A stretch of DNA of 64,000 nucleotides from Arachis hypogaea (GCF_003086295.3 NC_092054.1:32766393-32830392); one strand, 5' to 3'. Positions 23,665-35,639 are shown, numbered from the stretch's first letter. Numbers and translations are program-made. Notes: generated by a model from the letters alone, not told the origin.

Positions 23665-24075
23665 TTTAGCGATAAAAATCGACGGCATATTTGTCGGTTT
23701 TAATTTAATAAAAAAGCAACACTTATAGCATCTATTTTATAGATTAAATCTATACCATTTATTTGATTTTAGAAAGCGATCTAGACCATTCAAATTTATC
23801 GACGGTTACCTTGTCAATATTTTAAATAATAAAATAAACGCCGTGTCCGTCGATTTTAAAATAAAAGTATTTTCGACCTCTGGTTCGTCGATAATATGAC
23901 GATAATAGAACAAGAGTTAATGCATCATACAAATATCGATGACCTGGCCGTCGATTTTAATATTTTATTTTTAATTATTTTTTTAAATAATATTGACAGC
24001 AAGCTGTCAAAAAATATTGACGGCAGAAATAACCATCGATTTTTGGCGTTGAAAAAAACGTTTTTTCTTGTAGTG
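23665..24075. repeat. Right subterminal array of CACTA-2
   Basis: GATAAAAATCGACGGCATAT, CGTCGATTTTAA and related words as at the left end, running to the terminal CTTGTAGTG. Confidence 0.85.
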
Positions 24076-24945
24076 AATATAGGATTGGGTGCCACTTCGA
24101 TCGAGAATTTTAAAAGTTTTATTCTCGTAAAATATTCACGAAATCAAGATGAGCACAAGAACATATAATAAGTACTTGAAATTGTTGGCTCTTAAATTGG
24201 GAGGATACAAGTAATGTGTGTGATTTTTCAATACTCGAGTATAGGTTTAGTCGATTAGATACCTATTATTTTGTTAAAATTTTAAAAATTTATACTAAAA
24301 TAATGTTTAATTTTAGTGACACATTCTTTATATATATTTTCGTACATATTTAAATCTTATAAATAATGAAAAATTTAAAAATATTTACAAAAATTTAATT
24401 ATATTAATTAATTAATAATTAATAAAATTCAACGTTGTTGAAAGGTATCAACGGTTGGTATTGTGTTTACTCAAATAAAGAGTAAAAGGTCACATGACTA
24501 TTTCAATAGCTCTCCAAGAAATTAAAATTATATTGGCATATATGCTTCAAATTTGATAACCTTAATGTTATGAACTATTGCACCACTTCATTAAAAGGCA
24601 CAAATCTCAAGGAGTTCTGAATGCTCATGGGGTACATAATCTGAAGCATGGTCATGCAAATATACATATAAATACTTGTTTACTATTTCAAGAGTAAGAT
24701 GAACAAAGTGTGTCTTTCAACAAAAAAGCGTTTTTGAGATTTTTTTGTTCAAGAGAATAGAAAATTTTTTATTACTACTGAGAAAGAAATTTATAGGTTT
24801 TATTATATTCTAAAAGAGTATTGTCATTAATCTTATAGCAATTAAATATGGTGACAAATATCTCGCTAAAAATAACGATCTAATCAGACCTTGAAATCAC
24901 AATAAATTAAGTTATTGTCGTCTTCTACTCATAATTTTTTCAACA

Positions 24946-25239
24946 AGATAGTCTACTCCTTTATTCCCTCTTTTTATGCATGTCATATTTGTAGGCTCCA
25001 ATCTCTTTAAATTATGTGATTGATGCTTCTCACAATAACCTTGAAAATACTTTAAAATATTCTTCTTTGTTAGAGTTATGTGTTAGACTTTGGAGGTTGA
25101 TTCTCAGTATAAATTATGAGATATCTAAATGTGTCAATAAGCACCAAAACAAACTTAATAGAATAAAATCTATCAAATACTACAATGCAGCGAAAAAATA
25201 TAAACAAAATTGTATCTGTATATAGTACCATATATATAA
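24946..25239. other. Intergenic AT-rich stretch
   Basis: It lies between the copia 3' LTR and the foldback MITE. No gene, repeat border or regulatory motif is recognisable. Confidence 0.5.
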
Positions 25240-25788
25240 GGGTAAAGTATTATATTGGTCCTCTATGTTTGGGCGTAATTCTGTTTTAGTCCTTAAGATT
25301 TAAAGTGTCCTATTTGAATCCAAAAAAGTTTCATTTAGCATCAATTTAGTCCCACAGTGACGTCAAAGTTAAATAATTAACAGAATATCCTACATAACAA
25401 CAGTACAAGAAAAAAATCGATAATCTGAAAAATAAGTACAAGCTCTAGAGGCACAAAATCAACTGCAGATGCAACAATATATTTATTTATTATTTTTCTT
25501 AATAAATAAAATATTTTCTATAGAACTAAAGAGAATGATAAATAAATGTATTGATGCATCAACGGTTGATTTTGTGCCTCTAGAGTTTGTACTTGTTTTC
25601 CAGATTATCAATTTTGTTCTTGTACTGTTGTTATGTAGGACATTCCGTTAATTATTTAACTTTGACCTCACTGTGGGACTAAATTGATGCTAAACGAAAC
25701 TTTTTTAGATTCAAATAGGACACTTTAAACCTTAAGGACTAAAACAGAATTACGCCCAAATATAGGGGACCAATTTAGTACTTTACCC
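25240..25788. mobile_element. Foldback MITE with long arms and 9-bp TSD (MULE-like), 549 bp
   Basis: The first and last roughly 240 bases are inverted copies of each other: GGGTAAAGTA at 25240 mirrors TACTTTACCC at 25788, and the mirror continues through words such as TTTAGTCCTTAAG / CTTAAGGACTAAA and GTGCCTCTAGAG near the centre. The nine bases TATATATAA occur at 25231-25239 and 25789-25797, a perfect 9-bp TSD, although in an AT-rich context. There is no coding capacity. Confidence 0.85.
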
Positions 25789-25797
25789 TATATATAA

Positions 25798-27872
25798 ATA
25801 GTATCTCATAGATCAATAGTATATTGTTATATACGTCAACGATCCATATATAAATAGGTAAATAGTACTCTACAATATACGCAAATAGTACTATACGAGT
25901 AATATTTATATCAATAGTAACTTGTACCAATAATTAACGTAAAACCTCAAAATCGGATAAAAATTATGAGCTAAACTTCGATAGAAATTTCACTATATAT
26001 ATGCAGTATAATTACACAGTATCACTTTTACACTCTTACACACTCAAAAGTTACATATAATGTTTTTCATTAAGATTTCCTTCCTATTCAAATACTATAA
26101 TTTTATGATAATTGTAACACTAAGGAATAATTGAGATCATACAAAAAAAATCCGGTGTATAAACCCATGCCCTATGCTATTTTCGAATTATTCACACATT
26201 TTATTTTGCTTAGAGATAATTTATCTATTATTCTTAGTTGATTCAAAAATTGAAGGAAAACTATTGCCTATTTGTAGGTGAACTTAGGTTTATTTTCAAA
26301 TATTGCATAATAACTTTTAGTAGTGCATCATTTGAAATTTTTTTTTCTTTTGATTTTCAACGTGTACACAGTAAACTGAGTACTATGCACAAACATGTTT
26401 CTTACCTACTCTTTCTAGAAATTCAACATTTGCACAATTGCAGAATAACTCGGTTATTGTGCATATCATCGAAAAAATATGCATAGTAACTCGAGTTACT
26501 ATGTACACAATAATGCACAGTAATCGAGTTACTGTATATGCACACGGCTGGTAGGATATTTGACAAGAAAAGCGAGTTGTTGCATTAAATGGTCCAACTA
26601 ATACCATAACCCCATTAGAATATATCACAAATAGAGATAGACATATATCCAGAATCACCAATCATTGATGTTTTACCTTAGGTACTCTATCTAAATTAAT
26701 ATATAATAATATATAAAAGGGATATGGGGAGTTTTGTGTCCAATTTTTTGCTTTTCCATCTTAACCCTATCAATTCATATTGCGATTACCTTTCTGTTCC
26801 ACATATAACTTCCATGCACATTGTCATTTTTCTCATTACATTATTTTCTTTCAGGTCTTAATCTACTTTTATTATATTTTTTATCTTTTTGTATCTTTCT
26901 CCCATTTATTATATGAATTATATATTAAAACACTTCTATTTACATTTTTTGTCAAAAAAAAAAATTGCAACTTTAATTTTTTAACAACTTGTGGTTGATG
27001 TCAGGTAGTATGAAAGAGATTTATTTATGCTAGATGAAGTCATCGTCAAGGAAGTTTGAGAGAAGAAGATGGAGTATATGCTTTTTACAATCGTATGTAT
27101 GTGTTCATGTGTGATAAGTCTTGAGCAATATATAACTCGTTCGGTTCAACATCGAACTCTTCTTCGTTAAGGATGAGGTATACGTTGGCTTCAAGAAGAA
27201 TGGCGATGGCGAAAAGCTGCAAATGCACTCTAACGCCCAAGTTAGAAAAAGTGTGAGATGAGTATACTATGTATTTAGTTGAATCATGTAGCTTTCGTCT
27301 TTTAGGGCTTCATATTTAAAAATTGTTCTGCTATGGTGCAGTTTCCTTGTTGACTGTGTATTTTGGTAACCACCTTAAACGCGTTTTAAGTGATTTCGTT
27401 ATACCTAATATTTCATGCCGTTGAATATGCATGTCATATTCAATTTTGTTCAAGTTCCAATTTATAGTTGCATTTGGATCGGGTTATAGTTGACGAATCA
27501 CAACTCCTAAGCTTGACTTGTATTTTTCAATAAGATAGGTTGAGCTTTCAATTATTGACTTACAAATCGAAACTAGCCCCAAGCTCAATCTGGCTTGACT
27601 AAAGGGAAGTTCATAAGTTTGTGCCTTAATTGGCACAAGTAAAATGTATAAAGGAATATTTTGTAAAGAATATAAAACATATAAAATATATTAAAAAGGA
27701 AACGTTATTTAAAAAGCTTGATTTAAAAGAGAAAGGTGGCAATAAATGTATAGCTGGTGTTGTTGCAGTTACCTAGGGGTGTCATGATGGCCTTTTCAAA
27801 ATGCGTGTAGTAGGTGGGTTTTATGGATGGTGTGGATTAGTTTGTATGTGAAGGTTCCGTAATCAGAAATGT
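25798..27872. other. Intergenic region, left flank of element A
   Basis: No coherent gene was found. The stretch contains a cluster of GTAACTCGAGTTAC-like palindromes (26447-26545). The last 800 bp are less AT-rich and could be the LTR or end region of the older Tat-type element whose antisense ORF resumes beyond 61713; that link is an inference from position only. Confidence 0.4.
26447..26545. repeat. Cluster of short palindromes
   Basis: Three related motifs within 100 bp: ATAACTCGGTTATTGTGCATA, AGTAACTCGAGTTACTATG and AGTAATCGAGTTACTG, each followed by a TGCAC or GTACAC-like word. An additional ACTGAGTACTATGCAC lies near 26375. Confidence 0.6.
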
Positions 27873-30800
27873 TGTAAACCCCATAAAATTAGCAAATAAT
27901 TAGTCAATAAATTAATTTTTAATAAGAGAAATTAGAAATACAAATTTTATAATCTTAGGAGGTAGAAATAATTAAAATATAAATTTCAACACTAATTTTA
28001 AAGAATTTGGCCCAAAATTAGGCCAAACGGGACGAACCGGTCGAACTGGGTCCAAACTGGGTCCGTGGGCCCAACCGACTCCCTTAAATTAATGAGCATC
28101 AGCTCATTCTTTTTTTTCCTCGTTGAGGAACTCGTGGAGCATGCAAGGAAAGGGAAGGAGAGCTCTATAACCTAACCTCCCACTTCAATCTCACATAACT
28201 TTCGCTCTGAGCTCTGATCATCGCACCGTTTACGTCTTCGTGACCACAGCGTCCAGCTTTACAAAGACTAGTCAATAATTAGGTAAGAAAACTACTTCTG
28301 TGTTCCAATTTATTCCTTTCCAATTTTGAAATTTATGAACAATTATGTTGAAAATTGTTTAATTCCGGTGTTTAGGCTCAAATTAGCTTGAGAAAAACAC
28401 TTAATCTTGCTTCATTGGTGCTTGAATAAGGTGAGAATCCTAGAACCCTAGTTAACTCATATATTTTATGTTTTGGATATTAATTTTTGGGTATACATAT
28501 CTGGAAATGTGTATTAGGTGTGTATATATGTAAATTGGAGCTTGATTGTGAATATTGGAGTCTTGGTGGAGCTTTGGATGTCATTGCTTTGGATCCTTGG
28601 GGTTGAGTTTTGAACCTTTCCGTGGTGCTTTTGGGTTATATGAGGAAATCGGCCAAGTTATGATTTTGGTTTCTCGTATTTAATATATAAAGTTTTGTGA
28701 AAACTTAGGCTAGATAACCTAGGATAAGTTGAATCATGACTTTGGAACATGTTTAGTAATATTAGTGGACATTAAGTGGATATTTGATGATGTTTGAAGG
28801 GATTAATGATTCAAGATTGTGGATGTGGGTTTTGTTGATGAAAAATGATTAATGAATGATTATTAAGGATATATATATGAGTGTTGAATGATTGGTAGTA
28901 GTATTGGTATAATTGAAAATCTTGGATTGAAGTAATTTACATTGAAATGAGGTTGGTTGTGGTAGAATGTGGGTTGTGGTGGCTATGCTTGGTATGTTTT
29001 GGTGCAGGGTTTAGTTGTATTCATGTGAACAATGAGTTGTGTTTTCTGAAAATAGAAGTTTGGAAGATTTTGTGAAAATATGATTTTTGGCTGAACTTCG
29101 ACGAGCTATAACTCGGCTTCCGAACCCCCAAATTGTTTCAAACTTATTTCATATGAAAATTGGGTCCGTGAAGTTTACACCATTCGAAGAATGGATGAAA
29201 ACTGTTTTGAAACAAAAAGTTATGCGCGTCGGAAGTTTGGTATGTAAAACTGAAATTTTGTAGACTTAACCATTTTTAACTAATCTGCAATGTATGCGTA
29301 CGCGGACGTTTGATTCTGTCCAGCGTACTTGCGTATGCGGACGAGGTAATGCATACGCATGATGGGCAAATTTTACTCCCACGCGTACATGTGACCTCTG
29401 TTTTCAGCAAATGAAATTTTAGTGTTTTAAACATAATTTTAAACCTTTAAACCTCTAATTTTACTCTTTGAACCCTAGATCTTAGTAATAGGCCTAGTAA
29501 TGAGATGAAGCTAGGGGAAATGAGGTATCTTGAGGATGAAGTAAGGTTGGAAAAGTGATGAATTTGGTATGATAAGATAGGTGGCATAAATATATATATA
29601 TATATACTTCTTAAATTATAAAATTGATTAAAGAAAGGAATGAAGATTTCATCTAAGCACTCTTTCTTGAAAGTGCGATCCCAAGAGATGGTGGAAGGTG
29701 AGGATCCCCTTTTTTGTTCCTCTTGGTATTGAAAAATCGCCCCTAACGAGATAGTGGGAGGTTAGGCTCCCCTCCTTTGTTCCTCCTGTGCATATGAGAA
29801 CGTACCTTCTGGATAGACGCAAGGGTTGTGGTTTCTCCCCACTTGCTCTAGAATGGTTAGTTTAAAGGCTCCTCGGGTAAATGCAAGGGTGTGGATCACC
29901 CCACTTGCTCCGAGTTATGATGAATTATGTGTAAAAGTGCAAATATAAGATGTGTAAGTGATGTTATGGCTATAATGAATGATTATCAGATAATTATGAA
30001 TGAATCTGAATGAAATGAGGCTTATGCACTTATGTTATCTGAGATACGAGTGTCCTGGGTAAAGTACCATGGCTTGCCACCACGTGTTCCAAGTTGAGAC
30101 TCGATACTCTGTTGACCCTACGACATAAGAGGTGATCGGGAACTTGTAAATTCTCGGGAAGGATACCCCTGATGGGTTGAAAATAGATTCCAACACAAAA
30201 CTCACCGGCAAGTGTAGGTCGCATCAAGTAGTAATTACTTACATGAGTGAGGTCGATCCCACAGGGATTGATGGATTGAGCAATTTTAGTTAGATGGTTG
30301 ATTTAGTTAAGCAAACAGTTGATGATTTGACTGAATTGTAACCAACAGAAACTAAATTGCATGAAACTAAAAGGGATAGGGAGAATTGACAGTAAATTAC
30401 AGAGCAGAAGAAGTAAAATAGATGAATCTTAAAGTGCAAATAATGTAAATGACTGAATTGCAAGAAATGTAAATAGCTAAAGCTTAGAATGCAAGAAATG
30501 TAAATTGCTTGAATAATAAAGGGGTGTGCGATGCTGGGATTCAGAATTTAACAATAAAAAGTAAAGAAGATGAAGTAAGTGCAGTGGATCTAAACAGAAT
30601 TGGTAAATTGCACTGAAGAACAAAACAGAAAGTAAGTTTAACTCAATTGCAAGAGCTAGGAAAGAAATTCAAGAGCTCAGAGGCTCAATGAGACTAGAAA
30701 ACAAGTCTAGATCTCAATTCCTTCCTTGATCCAACAGAGAACAATTTGTAGAAGAAAAGAAGATGAAAACAGTAAAGGAAACTCAAGTTAAATTTTTGGA

Positions 30801-31293
30801 ACAATTGAGAAGAGAGGTAAAAGATGATTCTCAAACTTAGAATCAATGAAACTCTTCAATCTTAATTCAAATTCCAAAACAGAAAGCAAAAGTAGCAAAA
30901 GAAATGAAAATGAAGACAGAAAGCTAAATCAAATTCTCAATCCTTAGAATTATGCAGAAGAAAACAAAGATGAATTGTAGATCAATGATTGAAACAGAAT
31001 TCCTTCAATCTTAATCCAAAATTCAGAAACAAAAAGCAAGAAATGTAAAAGGAAGAACTGGGAAGAAGAGAACTCAGCTCTCAATCCCAATTCAACAATT
31101 CAAAGCTAAAACTCAAAAATAAAAGAAAACTCAAAAGTGAAAGTAAAGTAATCCCCTCTCTAAATCAAACTAAGTCCTATTTATACACTTTCTATTTTTG
31201 ATCTTCAGAATTTGGAGTGGGCTTTTCATTTTGTGAAGAATTGGATCCAATTTGGCGTTTTAATTAAAATTTGAACCATGGTGCACCTCCAGG

Positions 31294-32359
31294 CAGTGAC
31301 GGATTCAGAAAATTTTGATAGTGGGGACAAAATATATATAACATTATAATAATTTTTATAATAAAAATATTATGTTTACATAAAAAAGAATAAATTACCA
31401 TTTGTACCCATAAAAGATATAGATGCTGACAAATGTACCTATATAAGAATAAAATGACAATTATAACCACAGAAGATGGCTTCCGTGTGCCAAGAATATC
31501 CGAACGTTGGTTACACAATTGGTCCGTTAGGGTATTCTTGGCACACGGAAGCTATCTTTCGTGGGTATAATTATCGTTTTATTCTTATATGGATACATTT
31601 GTTTTGCATCTTTCATGGATACAAATAATAATTTATTCCATAAAAAATTAGCTATCAAATTATCTATTATAAATTTGTGTATAAATACATATATCATTTA
31701 ACTTATTTTTAATATATATTTTGTATTTCAAAATTTATATTTTAAGATTTATTCTGTACAAGTGATTATTTTATGTATACGTAGCATAATTGTTCTTATA
31801 ATTATATTTTATTATTGTAAAATATGATTAGGTTTTAAAATATCTAATTACAAATTAAAATACTAAAATAGTAATTTAAATAATAACATATAATTTAAAA
31901 TTTAATTTTTTATATTTCAAATTTTGATACCTTAATAATATAATTAAAATGTCCTTTTTTTTGTATTAACAATCATTTAAAACTCAACTTTCATACAAAT
32001 TAGCTCTTGATGATATTCATAGTTAAAAAAGTTCATTCAATTAGTGTAGTTATTATGAAAAAAACTAAAGTTAATTTTAAAAGAAGAAACACAAATGGAT
32101 AGATAATATTCTTTCGAGTCGATCTCTAAGAAAGAACACCAATTTTATTTAAATTTGAAAATTGATCAATAACTGACATCTAATATGAAGTTTTCAAATT
32201 GGCTATCAAGTGTCAAAAGTTAAATAAAAAATTATTGTGGGGTCAAATTTAATAATTTAGTGGGGGCAAATAAATATTATTATTATATACTACTCAATAA
32301 AATTCCAAATTGTAGTGGGGGTGCTTGCCCCCACACCCACTCATGTGGATCCGTCCCTG
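31294..32359. mobile_element. Non-autonomous hAT element, 1066 bp
   Basis: Left end CAGTGACGGATTCAG, right end GGATCCGTCCCTG: imperfect inverted repeats of the CAGGGACGGATCC type common in plant hAT elements. CCTCCAGG at 31286-31293 and 32360-32367 is the perfect 8-bp TSD of that superfamily. No transposase frame is present. It hosts a MITE at 31388-31638. Confidence 0.93.
31388..31638. mobile_element. 251-bp foldback MITE with 9-bp TSD, inside the hAT element
   Basis: Starts GAATAAATTACC and ends AATAATTTATTC. The arms of about 110 bp mirror each other, with GCTTCCGTGTGCCAAGAATA reflected as TATTCTTGGCACACGGAAGC. CATAAAAAA at 31379-31387 recurs at 31639-31647 as a 9-bp TSD, pointing to the Mutator superfamily. 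Confidence 0.9.
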
Positions 32360-32374
32360 CCTCCAGGGAAATGT

Positions 32375-33075
32375 TCGGTTAACTAAACCAACTGAGCGCT
32401 ACCCATTGCCTTTCCTTGGCTTATTTTGGTTCGTGCATGGCTCCAGGGAAGCGTTGAGTTGTGTTACTTAACTGAGCGCCCAAACCTTGTTTCCTTGGCC
32501 TTCCAATTTGTTGCGTGCCAAGCTCCCTTGGACAGCCCTCATAGCGCTAAGTTAACAAAGTTAACTGAGCGCCCCTTTTGCTTGCATAAGGCTCCAGCTT
32601 CGAATCCTTGTGAGGCCACCTTGGCTGGCACATTTCCTTGGCAAATTGGCAATGTAAGTAGCGCTCAGTTAAGACAAGAAACTTAGCGCCACTTGCTTGA
32701 GGAAAGGCTCCCTCTTTGAGCCCTGGTGGATGCAATTGTGGCAAATTTCCTTGGCCCAAGTGGAGTAGCGCTTCTTTTGGCTCCCTGGATGCAGGGTTCG
32801 AAACTTGGTGAAGCCATTTTGACTTATTTTCTTGCAAGGCTTTGTAGCGTGCTTCCCTTGCTAGCATGGGTTCGAGACCTGGCTGCCCCCTTCTTTGTAG
32901 TTGCGCCTTGCATTTTTCCTTGGGGAGGCATGAAAAAGTGAACAAAGTTAACTGAGCGCTCCTCATTTTGCTTGCTTCCTTGGGCACTCAGTTAAGTATA
33001 CCAACTTAACGCTATGCTTTCTTTGGTTCTTGTGGCGCTAAGTTAAGTGAGTTCACTTAACGCTATGCCCCTTGG
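32375..33075. repeat. Palindromic GCGCTAAGTTAA word array in solo LTR C
   Basis: At least seven occurrences of GTTAACTGAGCGC, GCGCTAAGTTAA, GCGCTCAGTTAA or CTTAACGCTA, usually as facing pairs 10-25 bp apart, spaced by CTTGG/CCTTGG-rich sequence. Confidence 0.75.
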
Positions 33076-34200
33076 TTGATGCGTCATGCTTTTGTTTCCT
33101 TGGGTCACGTGGCCTAAGGTCCAAAGCGTGCTTTAACTTCAAAAGCGAGCCAAAAATTCCTTTTTCCACCATTTCTTCACCTACAAGTAATCAAAATAAC
33201 CAATCAAAGCTTTAACAATTCACAAGGTTTACAAATCATTTAAAAACCAACTAATTTTAGCTTAAACCTCATGATTTAAAGTAAAATAAAGGATGGTTGA
33301 TTGATTTAACAAAACCATGCAAAACCACTCCAAATTACTTACTTCTAATGCAAGAAAGTGCATAAAACCTAATGAAACAAGTGAAAAATGCTTGAAAATC
33401 TAGCATAAGATGACTTGTCATCAACCCCCATTGAGCAATTTTATATATATGAGAAAAACTTATGCATAGACTGTTGGAGATGCACGTTATGACATATTGT
33501 GTGAATTGCTTGTTTGTGCATTAATTGGGATTACCTAAGTGATTTGAATATGCTAATTGTTATACTTGCTATCTGTATTACTTGTACTCTTCCTGTGTTT
33601 GCCATTGTCTGTTTGTTTGTCTATGTAAATTCACCAGAGTTGGAGGAACGAAGAAAAGGCAGAGAAGTTAGGGATTTAGTTTAGGCTTAAGACTTGATTA
33701 AGTTAGGAATCATTAGAAAACCACCTTGACTATGGTTTCTACTTTAGATCTTTAAGCTTTATAATCTGAGTGTCGGCATTCTAGGATTGCCTCTGGCTTT
33801 CCCAGGACCTTATATCTTATGCACGTGGCACCATTACCATGCTGAGAACCTCTGGTTCTCATCCCATACAATATTGTTATTTTTCAGATGCAGGTCGAGA
33901 AGCACCTCACTAGGCGTCTGGAGCTCTGCAGCGAAGTGGATCATTTTGGGGACTTTATTTTGGTGTTTAGTTTATATATATGATTATATGTATAAAACTC
34001 TCTTAATAACTTGTTTTATTGTTGTGCCTCTTAGAGGTGTATGGAGAATTATGACCCTTTTGTGTATTTTGGGCTATAGGCTTTATATATATAATTATAT
34101 ATGTATGTAAATATTCTCCGGCCAGCCTTAGCTTCACAGGCTGAGTTAGGAACTTGTTATCTGGTACTCTTGACCCTATGTTCTTACTTTTTGTATATAT

Positions 34201-34212
34201 ATATACATATAT

Positions 34213-34262
<50 letters not shown>
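34201..34262. repeat. (TA)n microsatellite in the 5' LTR of A
   Basis: Dinucleotide run; the corresponding place in the 3' LTR (about 61446) has only a short run, so it expanded after insertion. Confidence 0.9.
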
Positions 34263-34263
<1 letters not shown>

Positions 34264-34477
34264 TGAACCTTAGTTTTCTTCGCACGCAAGTAATCTTTTC
34301 CTGAGCGTTGCACTTTTGATTTTGCGATTTTGTTTTATCCGTTCTTCAAGGTTCATCGTATACTACATTCTTTCAATTTTTATTACTATATATTTTTTTA
34401 TTCTAGAGGTTGTAATACCACACCACCTCTGTTTTACGACTTAAGTGTAAAACTCTATGTGGTAGGATGTTACATTT

Positions 34478-34490
34478 TGGTATCAGAGCA
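34478..34490 (+). promoter_or_regulatory. Primer-binding site of element A
   Basis: TGGTATCAGAGCA, complementary to the 3' end of initiator Met-tRNA, three bases after the LTR end. Confidence 0.92.
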
Positions 34491-34691
34491 GTCCGTTCCT
34501 GTAGAGCCTGAGGGACGGACTAACTATGCTTCTGGGCATACTCTAAGTATCCATACATGCTAATTAGGATATCTGACTAATATATATGGCATGAATGTTC
34601 ATGAGCATGCATTTGAGACTTTGACGTACTAGACTTGCGATATTGAGACTGATCATCTTGATATCACTTATTTGGTGTGAACAGGAACCAA

Positions 34692-35391
34692 ATGGCATCT
34701 CGTAGGCACGGTCATGGACGTAATTGAGATCAAGGACAGAGAGGTAACGAGGTAACCATACCAGTAGGTAGTTTGACCGATTTCGTGACCGTGATGACGA
34801 GTGCTGCTGCTGCCATTGGTGCTGTTGCTGCTGCGACCAGCCGAGCGATAGATCGGATGGAACCACAAGCTAGAATTGGAAATGACAGTGGTAATAGATA
34901 TGAAGGCAGAAATAATGTTCCGAGTACAGTGGTACCAATGGAAATAGTGAATTATCCGGAGCAAGTTAACATGGGCCAAGCAATGAGAAAAAGCTCAAGG
35001 AGGACTGAGGTGACAAGGAGTAACTGCCAGGAATCTTTCATAAAGAAAAAAAGAAAGAAGATTACACCTAGGAGCCAAAGTTTCAAAAGGGGTCATTTTG
35101 TCACTTCGCATTCTCAGCGTTAGAACTATAACCGAAGGAACAACAACCGTCAGGGGCAGGATTCAGATGGGCAGACTAGTACTCAATATGAAGACTTAAA
35201 GTGTCTGAGATGCAAAAAGTGTCAGCTAAACGAACCATGCAGGGTCGGACTAGGCATATGTTACAAATGCGGGGAGTCAAGACATATAGCTCGAGATTGT
35301 TCACATAGGAGGAGCCGGGAAATAGTCAAGTTTGATTTTCAGACCCAAGGTAATGGTAAACTAGTCGCTAAATTTTTTAACTACCGTGCAT
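34692..35391 (+). pseudogene. Element A gag remnant with CCHC zinc knuckle
   Basis: ATG at 34692 opens MASRRHGHGRN and meets TGA at 34725-34727. The frame goes on with a Ser/Ala-rich N-terminal part (about 34773-34860). Most of the capsid domain expected in a Del/Tekay gag is missing, by an internal deletion. An RSQSFKRGHF block (about 35070) and the zinc knuckle CYKCGESRHIARDC (35259-35300; CX2CX4HX4C intact) follow. At under 240 codons it is roughly half the usual length. Nonfunctional. Confidence 0.8.
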
Positions 35392-35639
35392 GATATTGAT
35401 ATGTAGCATTTAATTGTAACACATGGTATGTTGTGATAATCATGGTTTCTAAACAAATGATCGACCGATGACTTCCAGTTATTAAGATGAAACGATATTT
35501 ATTTGACTTAAAGGAATGGCTAAGTTCTAGAAGCTTAAGAATTAGAGTGATGTAGTGGCAGCTGTTGGATTATATGTAAGGAATCGAAAGTGTGGAGATC
35601 CATGCGGAGTTGTTGTTCGAAACCCAATGACGGTGAACT

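Larger units (their letters stand above)
20020..24075. mobile_element. CACTA-2, non-autonomous CACTA element, 4056 bp, with captured GIF exon
   Basis: It begins CACTACAAGAAATATCG at 20020 and ends TTTTTTCTTGTAGTG at 24075, near-perfect CACTA termini. AAT at 20017-20019 is repeated at 24076-24078 as the 3-bp TSD. About 400 bp inside each end are filled with AAAATCGACGG / CCGTCGATTTT words, a subterminal array quite different from that of CACTA-1, so this is a separate family. No transposase is encoded. The interior has a captured fragment of a host GIF gene (21574-21651), a long ATA microsatellite and a GC-rich block (23280-23560). Confidence 0.95.
15643..24945 (+). mobile_element. Degenerate Ty1/copia LTR-retrotransposon, split by CACTA-2
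   Basis: Copia gene order gag, protease, integrase, RT, RNase H is recognisable on the plus strand although every segment is broken by stops and frameshifts. LTR sequence at 15643-15894 matches 24690-24945 (shared words include TTTTTGAGATTT, TTGTTCAAGAGAATAGA and ATAAATTAA-TTATTGTC), both ending in AACA. The 5' LTR starts abruptly at the MULE terminus, so its left part should lie beyond the MULE. Without the CACTA insert, about 5.2 kb of copia remain in the window. Confidence 0.85.
19870..24945 (+). repeat. Copia 3' LTR, interrupted by CACTA-2
   Basis: The left limit is approximate because no clear TG start and polypurine tract could be fixed. The part 24079-24945 continues what stops at 20019; removing the CACTA and one AAT gives an LTR of about 1.0 kb. 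The right end (CAACA, 24945) matches the 5' LTR end. Confidence 0.6.
30170..33423 (-). mobile_element. Element C: solo LTR of an Athila-like retrotransposon
   Basis: It begins TGATGGGTTG and ends CTTGTCATCA, with TG...CA in both orientations. ACCCC at 30165-30169 and 33424-33428 is the TSD, and the unoccupied site is visible in the other LTR of A near 49897-49905. Net length without the hAT insert is about 2.2 kb; no internal domain and no second LTR copy are present, so it is a solo LTR. Minus orientation is chosen because the conserved block GGTCGATCCCACAGGGATTG (about 30250) occupies the same place as in the LTRs of element B, whose strand is known. Its right part holds a series of GCGCTAAGTTAA / TTAACTGAGCGC palindromic words. 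Confidence 0.85.
27873..34474 (+). repeat. Element A 5' LTR (interrupted by solo LTR C)
   Basis: Net length is about 3.34 kb after removing C (30170-33423) and one ACCCC. It aligns to the 3' LTR along its length, apart from about 650 bp (about 29305-29955) that the 3' LTR lacks and about 80 bp present near 60650 but missing here near 33495. Text such as CCGTGGGCCCAACC and ACCCTAGTTAA is shared. No coding sequence is seen. Confidence 0.9.

Noticed and set aside
23053..23688. Open frame of 211 codons on the minus strand in CACTA-2
   Set aside because: It lies over the GC-rich block and subterminal array, is low-complexity Ser/Leu/Phe text, and overlaps other equally long frames; no domain or conserved motif.
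32547..32987. Open frame of 146 codons on the minus strand in solo LTR C
   Set aside because: It runs through the repeated GCGCT/AAGG words of an LTR; the translation is repetitive and LTRs of this kind do not code.
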